Of a DNA stretch of 64,000 nucleotides, positions 53,856 to 61,197 are shown in pieces. The translations under genes were made by a program, and so were the position numbers. Within the stretch, counting starts at the first letter, position 1. Every line of letters begins with the position of its first letter. The notes beneath the pieces were generated by a model. It ran no database searches. It worked only from the letters and a program-made list of their open reading frames with translations, and had not been told where the DNA came from. The stretch is from Companilactobacillus mishanensis (GTDB taxonomy: Bacteria; Bacillota; Bacilli; Lactobacillales; Lactobacillaceae): assembly GCF_003946505.1 (NCBI RefSeq), contig NZ_RHON01000001.1, positions 434,001-498,000 on the forward strand, read 5' to 3'.

Positions 53856-54830
53856 ATGGAAGTTTTTGATTACGAAGATATTCAGTTAGTTCCGAATAAA
53901 TGTATAGTAAATAGCCGTTCAGAATGTGATACTAGCATTCAATTTGGACCTAAAAAGTTCAAAATTCCCGTGGTTCCTGCAAATATGCAAACTGTTGTTG
54001 ATGAAAATCTCGCAGAATATTTAGCAAAAAACGGATATTTCTATATTATGCATCGTTTTGAACCAAATAAGAGAATTGACTTCATCAAAAATATGAATGA
54101 AAAAGGACTTTATAGTTCAATTAGTTTAGGAATCAAGGATGAAGAATTTGCGTTTATCAATGAAATTGATAAACAAAATTTGAAACCTGACTACATTACT
54201 ATTGATGTCGCTCATGGTCACAGTGACCGAGTTATCGAAATGATCAAATATGTTAAGAATTATCTACCAGATACTTTTCTAATAGCTGGTAACGTTGGTA
54301 CACCTGAAGGCGTCCGTGAATTGGAAAATGCAGGAGCAGATGCCACAAAAGTTGGTATCGGACCTGGTCGTGCCTGCATCACAAAAATCAAAACGGGCTT
54401 CGGTACAGGTGGATGGCAATTAGCTGCTATCAGATTATGCGCTAAAGCCACAAACAAACCTATTATTGCTGATGGTGGAATTAGAAATGATGGAGATATT
54501 GCAAAATCCATCCGATTTGGAGCTAGCATGGTCATGATTGGATCACTTCTCGCCGGACATGAAGAATCTCCTGGTGAAACCGTTATGAAGGACGGGGTGA
54601 AGTATAAAGAATATTTTGGATCTGCTTCTCAATACCAAAAAGGTGTTTACAAAAATGTCGAGGGTAAAAAGATGTTGATCAAGTGTCGTGGAAATATCAA
54701 AGATACCCTTCGTGAAATGCAAGAAGATCTTCAATCTGCCATCTCATATGCGGGTGGAAACGACTTAATGTCCTTACGTCGAGTTGATTATGTGATCGTT
54801 AAAAACTCGATCTACAACGGTGATATTTAA
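53856..54830 (+). CDS. guaC: GMP reductase
   Basis: Purine salvage: GMP + NADPH to IMP + NH3. 324 residues, TIM barrel of the IMPDH/GMPR family without CBS domains, which argues for GMPR and not IMP dehydrogenase. Motifs: [55 protein letters not shown] followed by the catalytic Cys in [12 protein letters not shown], and [22 protein letters not shown] lies 9 nt before the ATG. It is a monocistronic unit with its own terminator. Confidence 0.96.
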   Translation: MEVFDYEDIQLVPNKCIVNSRSECDTSIQFGPKKFKIPVVPANMQTVVDENLAEYLAKNGYFYIMHRFEPNKRIDFIKNMNEKGLYSSISLGIKDEEFAFINEIDKQNLKPDYITIDVAHGHSDRVIEMIKYVKNYLPDTFLIAGNVGTPEGVRELENAGADATKVGIGPGRACITKIKTGFGTGGWQLAAIRLCAKATNKPIIADGGIRNDGDIAKSIRFGASMVMIGSLLAGHEESPGETVMKDGVKYKEYFGSASQYQKGVYKNVEGKKMLIKCRGNIKDTLREMQEDLQSAISYAGGNDLMSLRRVDYVIVKNSIYNGDI

Positions 54831-54845
54831 AAAAATAGACAAACA

Positions 54846-54879
54846 AAAAGCTGACGACTGGGTAATCGTCAGCTTTTTT
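54846..54879 (+). terminator. Terminator of guaC
   Basis: AAAAGCTGACGA / TCGTCAGCTTTT with an 8-nt loop followed by T, 16 nt after the guaC stop. Confidence 0.92.
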
Positions 54880-55123
54880 AATGAATGGGATAGTTCATTG
54901 TTCAATTTGATAAATAAGTATTTTGTTTTCTAACCGTAGCTTAGCGAACAGGATACCTCTCCTATCAAATTTAACATTACCATAACATAAGAACACAAAT
55001 TTAAATAGTATATTTGCTCAAAATCTTAAATTTCTCATTCAATATTATTTGTTATTCGGTCATATCCTACCACAACCAAATCTAAATGTAGACAACAAAT
55101 CTTTGATTCGGAAGAATCAAATT
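54880..55123. other. Intergenic region without clear content
   Basis: About 240 bp, AT-rich. A short perfect hairpin TTTGATTC / GAATCAAA (55101-55122) lacks a T run. A 12-codon frame follows the AGGAGGTGA site on the minus strand. I see no convincing gene or RNA. Confidence 0.35.
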
Positions 55124-55261
55124 TCACCTCCTTAAGTGTATTTTCTTTTCTATTATATGAACTCTTGCTTGTTTATTTCGCTTAGAAACGTTCCTGTCAT
55201 TCGGTAAAAATAAAATGCCAATTAAGATAAAGAAACTTAAAAGTACTAATATGGGACTCAA
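55124..55261 (-). CDS. Possible 45-residue membrane peptide after the GT2 gene
   Basis: TTG-initiated frame starting 3 nt after the glycosyltransferase stop: MSPILVLLSFFILIGILFLP, then a charged tail NDRNVSKRNKQARVHIIEKK. One membrane segment with a basic end looks protein-like, and its close spacing suggests coupling. No separate ribosome binding site is seen and the start codon is weak, so this is tentative. Confidence 0.35.
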   Translation of the reverse strand: MSPILVLLSFFILIGILFLPNDRNVSKRNKQARVHIIEKKIHLRR

Positions 55262-55264
55262 TTA

Positions 55265-56233
55265 TTAATTTGAAACCTGTTGTCTTGTATCAAGATGATG
55301 AATCGTTTTTGCTCTCTGGTCGAATCCAACCGTTTCACTGACCACAAATCGTGGACGATCATTAACTTGATCCAAAACCCTTCCTAGATAACTTCCAAAG
55401 ATTCCCATTGACAGGAATACAAGTCCAACACTAAATAGCATTAACGTGATTCCAACAGTCGTGGCCGTAAAACCACCTGTAGCAATCAGATAGATCAGGT
55501 AGACCAATCCGCCGACTAATGGCAAAGCTGAAAAGATATTAGCCAATTGTAATGGTTTCATTGAAAAAGATGTGATTCCATCCAATGCAAGTTTGATCAT
55601 TTTTGATAAGGGATATTTAGTCTCACCCGCAATACGTTCATGGCGGTGATACTCTACACTAGTTTGCTTGAATCCTATCCAAGTAACTTGACCACGAACA
55701 AAGGGATCCTGTTCATGAAGTCTTTGCATTTGTTGAACAGCCTTACGGTTCATAAGTCTAAAATCACCAGTATCAAGTGGCATATCGATAGTTGCTAGTT
55801 TTTTGAAAGTCCGATAAAACATTGCGGAAGTGAATTTTTTGAAGAATGTCTCTCCATCCCTCTGTTTTCTCTTTCCATAAACGATGTCATAGCCTTCATG
55901 CCATTTTTCGATCATTCTAGGTATAACTTCAGGTGGATCCTGCAAGTCAGCGTCCATGACCACAACAGCGTCTCCCTTGGTATATTGAAGACCTGCTGTG
56001 ATTGCGAGTTGATGTCCAAAATTTCTTGAAAACTCAACTAATTTAATATTGTCATTTTTTTCGATTTCAAACTTGATGATTTTTGCTGATTCATCTTTTG
56101 AACCATCATCAACGAAAACCAATTCATAATTTTCATCTTGTTTTGAGACGTATCTTTCTAGGGTTTCGATTGTCGTTTTGATACCAGCTTCTTCATTGAA
56201 AACTGGTAAAACAATTGAGATTGTATCTGCCAT
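55265..56233 (-). CDS. GT2 family polyprenyl-phosphate glycosyltransferase (GtrB/YkcC-like)
   Basis: 322 residues. The cytosolic GT-A domain (about 1-230) starts TISIVLPVFNEEAGI, with VFVDDGSKDESA, VEFSRNFGHQLAITAGL, the DxD-like VMDADLQDPPEVI, and RQRDGETFFKK. Two C-terminal membrane segments follow (about 232-255 and 268-290). Enzymes of this type put a hexose on undecaprenyl phosphate. The GT39 gene just upstream would then use the lipid-linked sugar outside the cell. The acceptor polymer is unknown. Confidence 0.9.
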   Translation of the reverse strand: MADTISIVLPVFNEEAGIKTTIETLERYVSKQDENYELVFVDDGSKDESAKIIKFEIEKNDNIKLVEFSRNFGHQLAITAGLQYTKGDAVVVMDADLQDPPEVIPRMIEKWHEGYDIVYGKRKQRDGETFFKKFTSAMFYRTFKKLATIDMPLDTGDFRLMNRKAVQQMQRLHEQDPFVRGQVTWIGFKQTSVEYHRHERIAGETKYPLSKMIKLALDGITSFSMKPLQLANIFSALPLVGGLVYLIYLIATGGFTATTVGITLMLFSVGLVFLSMGIFGSYLGRVLDQVNDRPRFVVSETVGFDQRAKTIHHLDTRQQVSN

Positions 56234-56293
56234 AATTAGACTTCCTTTCTATAGTTATCATCTTAATTGGTAAACCTTTAACTAAACATAAAA

Positions 56294-58555
56294 TTAATCA
56301 TAGATCGATGAAAGATCGTAAAGTGTTCCAGAATTATTTCCTCCTGGTCCACCCATGCCACCTGCTCCAGGTTGTCCACCTTTTGAATTAGATGGTTTGG
56401 TTGAACTTGGTGCTTTTGTGCCTGAAGGTTTCCCAGTTGGCTTCGTACCATTTGGAGGTGTACCACCTTGTCCTGGTCTGCCTTGACCACCTGGTTGACC
56501 ACCAGTCGGCATCCCATTCTCATTAGAACCAGTTTTTCCAGCTAAAGATGTGGTTGAAAGACCTTTAATTGATACCTTCTTGGCATTTTTCTTGATCCAG
56601 TTCACGATCTTATTGTTAGCACTTCCGGTTTTTCCGCCTGAGTAATAGTACTTGACCTCACCAGACTTAACCATTTTCTTGAATTGAGCCAAGGTAATTG
56701 CCTGATCAGTACCATTGAATCCACCCATAGCCATAACTGCCTTACCTGTTTTAATAATGTATGGCGCAGCAGTACTTGAATCATCTGTGGCAAATAGGTA
56801 TTTAGAACTTCCTTGATGTTTCTCAAGATAACTTAATAGTTTACTATTTACAGATCCCGAACCAATACCTCCACCTGAGGATCCAGGGTTAGATAATAGA
56901 TCTGGTCCTGCTGTTGGCATACCTGAGCTTTCACCAGAAATAGTTGGTGTTAGTGACCACCAAGCAGGTGCAAGCATAATTAAAATTGAACCGGCAATTG
57001 GTAAGGTCAACTTGTTCTCTAATTTCTTACCGACCCAAGGTAATGCATATAGGAGTATCGAAATCAATGAACCTACTCCCACGAGAATCCAAGATAAGAC
57101 TGGATAATATTGATACATATACCAAGCTTGCAATAAACTTGTGGAAAGTATGGTGGTTGGTAACATTAATGACCAACCCGACTTAGCACGCCATTGTTTG
57201 AACATTGTGTATAGACCGACACCACCCAATGTAGCAATTGCTGGTGCCAACATGATCGTGTAGTAAGGATGGAAGAATCCAGCTACTGAGAAGAAACCGA
57301 AAACTGGTACCATCCAACCTGCCCACAACCATAATTCTTTTCGTTGTGGATTTAATCCATACCAACGTTTCATTTTGGATCCTCTATAATAGAAGAAACT
57401 AGAGAAGAATCCTAAAATTGCCACGATCAATAACCAACTTATTTGTGGACCTAATGCTTGTCCAAACAGACGGAATGGACCTTTATTACCAGTGTTGAAT
57501 CCACCGCCGGCCATTCCTCCTCCACCATTTTTCTTACTGCTTCCTCCTGGACCACCAGGTGCTCCACCTTCAGATCCATTTGGCATAGCTGGTGGAGTAT
57601 TTCCAGTTGAACTGCTCTTCTTAGAAGATGAAGAACCACTTGGTTGTGTCATCCCTTTAGAAGAAGAACTCTTCTTACTACTATTTCCCATTCCTGGGAA
57701 AGCACCACCTGTACCAGTGGTTTGTCCCAGTAGTCTTTGAGTACCGTTATATCCAAAAGCTAATTCCAAAGCTGAATTATGTTCGGAACCACCTTCATAT
57801 GGACGATTGCTTGGATTAGTTAAGTCTACTGATAGTGGCCAAATTAACGTGAAGACTAGTAAGAATACTGAAGCAATTCCTAAATGTGCAATTTTTTTCT
57901 TCCAACTGATTTTAGTTGCGATCCAGTAATAGAAATATAATGCAGGTAAAATCATAAATGCCTGTAACATTTTGACATTAAAGGCAATTCCCATTAATGA
58001 AAAGCCAATCCAAAGATATCTTTGTTGACCTTTAAACACGGCCTTTTGAACAAACCATACTGAAAGTAACAAGAAGAAGATCAATGTTGCATCCATATTA
58101 TTTGTTCTTGAGTCAGCGACCGCAATAGGCGTAATTGTCATGATCAATGCGGCAATTCTTGCTGGAACTCTACCGAATCTGTTTTTGATCAATGCATAAA
58201 TCAGATAGACGGATCCTATTGCAAAAAGTATTGATGGAAGTACAACACTCCATCCGTGAACTCCAAAAATTTTGGCACTGATTGCCATAAACCATAAGGC
58301 AACTGGCGGCTTATCAACTGTTATATATCCTGCAGGATCAAAACTTGCATACCAGAAATTTTTAAAGTTTTCGGTCATACTGACGATTGCTGCAGTGTAA
58401 AAGTTATTGGCTTCTGTCGATTCCCAAATATTCCAAGCATATAGGAATGTGGCTAAAACTAAAATTGCAATTAACCAATAATCCCATTTAACACTTTTTA
58501 ATTTGGCAAAGAATCCTGTCTGCCGTTGTGTGTTGCGAGGTTCCTTAGATTCCAT
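56294..58555 (-). CDS. GT39/PMT-family glycosyltransferase (YkcB-like)
   Basis: 753-residue integral membrane GT-C enzyme with about 11-13 hydrophobic segments. The first outside loop shows NNFYTAAIVSMTENFKNF and YITVDKPPVALW, with the acidic residues typical of PMT/ArnT-like enzymes, then SRTNNMDATLIFFL. Two low-complexity Gly/Ser/Asn/Pro-rich stretches stand out: one inside (about 280-345) and one near the C-terminus (about 680-745, many GG and PG). It probably transfers sugars from undecaprenyl phosphate to a surface polymer or protein. It pairs with the GT2 gene downstream. Confidence 0.9.
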   Translation of the reverse strand: MESKEPRNTQRQTGFFAKLKSVKWDYWLIAILVLATFLYAWNIWESTEANNFYTAAIVSMTENFKNFWYASFDPAGYITVDKPPVALWFMAISAKIFGVHGWSVVLPSILFAIGSVYLIYALIKNRFGRVPARIAALIMTITPIAVADSRTNNMDATLIFFLLLSVWFVQKAVFKGQQRYLWIGFSLMGIAFNVKMLQAFMILPALYFYYWIATKISWKKKIAHLGIASVFLLVFTLIWPLSVDLTNPSNRPYEGGSEHNSALELAFGYNGTQRLLGQTTGTGGAFPGMGNSSKKSSSSKGMTQPSGSSSSKKSSSTGNTPPAMPNGSEGGAPGGPGGSSKKNGGGGMAGGGFNTGNKGPFRLFGQALGPQISWLLIVAILGFFSSFFYYRGSKMKRWYGLNPQRKELWLWAGWMVPVFGFFSVAGFFHPYYTIMLAPAIATLGGVGLYTMFKQWRAKSGWSLMLPTTILSTSLLQAWYMYQYYPVLSWILVGVGSLISILLYALPWVGKKLENKLTLPIAGSILIMLAPAWWSLTPTISGESSGMPTAGPDLLSNPGSSGGGIGSGSVNSKLLSYLEKHQGSSKYLFATDDSSTAAPYIIKTGKAVMAMGGFNGTDQAITLAQFKKMVKSGEVKYYYSGGKTGSANNKIVNWIKKNAKKVSIKGLSTTSLAGKTGSNENGMPTGGQPGGQGRPGQGGTPPNGTKPTGKPSGTKAPSSTKPSNSKGGQPGAGGMGGPGGNNSGTLYDLSSIYD

Positions 58556-58575
58556 TATTTATTATTCTCCAATCT

Positions 58576-58665
58576 TTAAAGGGCAATATTTATTAAGAAA
58601 CAAATGGCGGTATAAATAATTACCGAGAAAAAAATTGGTATCGTATTTCGAATTTTCTTTTTCAT
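58576..58665 (-). CDS. 29-residue membrane peptide upstream of the GT39 gene
   Basis: ATG frame MKKKIRNTIPIFFSVIIYTAI ending FLINIAL: basic start and one hydrophobic segment. AAGGGAG lies 9 nt ahead of the ATG, and the stop is 20 nt before the GT39 gene. It fits a small membrane protein or a leader peptide translated first in the glycosyltransferase operon. Not recognised. Confidence 0.6.
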   Translation of the reverse strand: MKKKIRNTIPIFFSVIIYTAICFLINIAL

Positions 58666-58844
58666 TTGTCTCAACTCCCTTGCTTGACGATGAATACAGA
58701 ATAATTGAGTCAACTTAAATTAAGCTTAAATCAGAATTATTGTTGAAAATATCTATAAAACCATGAAAAAAATAAAAAAGGTTTACTTTTGGGATTAATA
58801 TAAATACAATCTATTCAGCTAACTTTGGAGGAAATTATAACTAT
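58666..58844. other. Divergent promoter region between glycosyltransferases and two-component system
   Basis: 180 bp of AT-rich sequence shared by two divergent units. It is the natural place for the response regulator to bind. I see no clear direct repeats of the OmpR type. Confidence 0.4.
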
Positions 58845-59537
58845 ATGGATAATAATATTAAGATTTTGATAGTCGAGGATGATGAAAATTTAGCCAATAA
58901 TATTGAATCATTTTTGAACGATTTTGCTTCTGTCGACATAGAAAATGACGGCTTATCAGGTAAATTCGCCGCCATTGAAGATGTCTATGATTTGATCATT
59001 CTTGACTTAATGCTTCCAGGAATGAGTGGTTATGATATTTTAAAAAATATTCGACAAGATAAAGTTACGACCCCAGTTTTGATATTGACCGCTAAATCTG
59101 AAATTGACGATAAAATTCACGGTTTTGATCTGGGTGCGGATGATTATTTGACTAAACCTTTCCATCGTGAAGAACTTCAGGCACGTGTCAAAGCACTCTT
59201 AAAACGAAGCGGCGCTTTGGCTGATGATTCAATTTTGAAAATCAATGACATTGAAATCAACTTAAATAATCACGAAGTATTAATTGAAAATAATCCAATC
59301 GAATTAAATGGAAAAGAATATGATCTACTGGTCTATTTAATGCAGAATAAAAATACAATTTTAACCAAAGATCAGATTTTTGAACGTATTTGGGGATTCG
59401 ATTCAGATACGTCCATCACTGTTGTCGAAGTATACATGAGTAATTTACGAAAGAAATTAAGACCTTCAGAAAACGATTATTTGATCAAAACAATCAGAAA
59501 TGTTGGGTATATTTTCCAAAATGAAAAGAAAAACTAG
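58845..59537 (+). CDS. OmpR-family response regulator
   Basis: 230 residues. Receiver domain: IVEDDENLANN, phospho-acceptor Asp in LIILDLMLPGMSGYD, LTAKSE, and invariant Lys in DYLTKPFHREEL. Winged helix at about 135-228: LNGKEYDLLVYLMQNK ... IFERIWGFDSDTSITVVEVYMSNLRKKL, ending VGYIFQNEKKN. GGAGG lies 13 nt before the ATG, longer than usual. It overlaps the kinase start by 17 nt. Its position opposite the glycosyltransferase operon suggests that operon as a target. Confidence 0.94.
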   Translation: MDNNIKILIVEDDENLANNIESFLNDFASVDIENDGLSGKFAAIEDVYDLIILDLMLPGMSGYDILKNIRQDKVTTPVLILTAKSEIDDKIHGFDLGADDYLTKPFHREELQARVKALLKRSGALADDSILKINDIEINLNNHEVLIENNPIELNGKEYDLLVYLMQNKNTILTKDQIFERIWGFDSDTSITVVEVYMSNLRKKLRPSENDYLIKTIRNVGYIFQNEKKN

Positions 59538-60840
59538 ATTAAACAAAATCACTCGTCGACAGTCAGCCAGACAATTCATTCTGGTAATGATGACCTTTGC
59601 CATTTTATTCATATCATTAGGCATGATTGTCTACAATTCATTCAGTACATCTACTTATTCCAGTATTGATCGTGACATCAAAGCACAAGTAAATATGATT
59701 CGTCATTCTCCAAACATGCATCCTGATAATGAACCGCACGGCCCCGAGCAAGCCAAAAGAAACCACCCTATTCCTCAACCGAATGCACCTTTTCAGACCT
59801 CAATCTTGATTTATAACAATTCGGGCAAGTTATTAAATAAAGCCAGTTTAGGTAATAGATATACTGTTCTAAAAAACCTTCCTTTACGTAAAAATGATCT
59901 TAATGTTAAGAAAAATATTGTTATCAGTAATATGAATTTCCGGATTAAATTAATTCATGCTTCTAAGAATAATAAGAACCCAGTATATGCTGGAAACTAT
60001 ATTATGGTTGTCCAAAATATCGATAATCAAATGCAAGCTTTGGAAAATTTTGAGCGTATTCTAATAATCTCATTTGCACTATTTTGGTTAATTTCATTGA
60101 TTCTGTCATATCTTTTAACAAGATTTACAATGAGACCAATTATAAAATCTTGGAAACAACAGAGTGAATTTGTTAATGATGCAGCACACGAATTAAGAAC
60201 TCCCCTGGCAATCATTCAAGGAAAACTTGAATATATGCTAACAAAACCAAATGATACGATTATTGATGAGGCTGAACAAATTTCTGTTTCATTGGACGAA
60301 GTTAATAGATTGAATTCGTTAACCAACAGCCTGTTGGACTTAGCTCGGGCTGACCAATCTTCAACTAAATTGGATTTTAAAGAAACCAACCCAGAGTTCT
60401 TTTTAACCGATCCAATCAAACCATTCACGGACATAATCAATTCACAGGAAAAAGTTTTCCAAATTGATATTAAACAGAATGTAGTTTTAAATGTTGATCG
60501 AGATAAAATCAAACAACTACTTATAATACTTTTAGATAACGCAACTAAGTACACACCAAAACACGGTACGATTGGTGTTTCTGATAATATCGAAGGAAAT
60601 AAGTATCAAATTATGGTTTCTGACACTGGTGTTGGAATTAGCGATGACGATAAAAAGAAGATATTCGGTAGATTCTATCGAGTCGACAAATCAAGAAACA
60701 AAAATAGTGGCGGACATGGTCTCGGACTATCAATTGCTGAGCAAATCGTCCATGCACATCACGGTAAGATATTTGTACGTGATAATGTACCAGTTGGAAC
60801 TATCTTTATCGTTGAATTACCTATTAAACATAAAAAATAA
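59521..60840 (+). CDS. Sensor histidine kinase with His/Pro-rich extracellular loop
   Basis: 439 residues from MKRKTR. TM1 about 18-38, extracytoplasmic domain about 39-178, TM2 about 179-200, H-box NDAAHELRTPLAI (His about 223), N-box LLDNATKYTPKHG, and G boxes DTGVGI and GGHGLGLSIAEQ. The sensor domain contains a stretch at about 60-92 rich in His, Pro and Asn (His at about 62, 67, 73 and 82), which could bind metal. It is translationally coupled to the regulator. Confidence 0.93.
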   Translation: MKRKTRLNKITRRQSARQFILVMMTFAILFISLGMIVYNSFSTSTYSSIDRDIKAQVNMIRHSPNMHPDNEPHGPEQAKRNHPIPQPNAPFQTSILIYNNSGKLLNKASLGNRYTVLKNLPLRKNDLNVKKNIVISNMNFRIKLIHASKNNKNPVYAGNYIMVVQNIDNQMQALENFERILIISFALFWLISLILSYLLTRFTMRPIIKSWKQQSEFVNDAAHELRTPLAIIQGKLEYMLTKPNDTIIDEAEQISVSLDEVNRLNSLTNSLLDLARADQSSTKLDFKETNPEFFLTDPIKPFTDIINSQEKVFQIDIKQNVVLNVDRDKIKQLLIILLDNATKYTPKHGTIGVSDNIEGNKYQIMVSDTGVGISDDDKKKIFGRFYRVDKSRNKNSGGHGLGLSIAEQIVHAHHGKIFVRDNVPVGTIFIVELPIKHKK

Positions 60841-60866
60841 AAAGTCGCCGACGGCGACTTTTTTCT
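60838..60866 (+). terminator. Terminator of the two-component operon
   Basis: Perfect AAGTCGCC / GGCGACTT stem with a 3-nt loop and six T, directly at the kinase stop. Confidence 0.92.
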
Positions 60867-61197
60867 TGCTCAAAAATTTGAATAATCCAAAATGATTTAT
60901 ACAAAAACAACTTTTCCTGAACCGCCTTTTTAAAATTGTTACAGCATTAACAAAAAATTTCAATTGTGAATACAATCTTTCAAAAATATGCTGATACAAC
61001 AGATAATATTGTGAAAATACCGAAATAAAGGCATTTTGATAGTAAAAATATACCTTTTAAGACAAATTTCGATAAAATATTCTCTATTTTCCGGTTCATT
61101 CTACATAATAATTTCTTATGCTTTTTAAAATTTAACTCTTATACCAAGATGATAAGATTTTTGTTTGTGAAAGAGAACGTAATTTTGGGAGTAAATT
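60867..61197. other. Long AT-rich upstream region of the 61.2 kb surface-protein gene
   Basis: About 330 bp without an ORF. The end carries GGGAG 8 nt before the ATG. Several -10-like boxes exist and none is convincing with a -35. Unlike the other surface-protein gene, I find no cre match here. Confidence 0.45.

Noticed and set aside
55082-55122. 12-codon leader peptide after AGGAGGTGA
   Set aside because: No downstream gene on that strand that it could regulate; the frame ends quickly and the site overlaps the stop of another tentative ORF, so chance is likely.
57492-57740. Proline-rich 82-codon frame opposite the GT39 gene
   Set aside because: Its Pro/Leu repeats are only the complement of the Gly/Ser-rich insert of the glycosyltransferase.
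61060-61197. cre site upstream of the 61.2 kb surface-protein gene
   Set aside because: Best candidate (TGAAAGAGAACGTAAT region) does not fit the CG-centred consensus.
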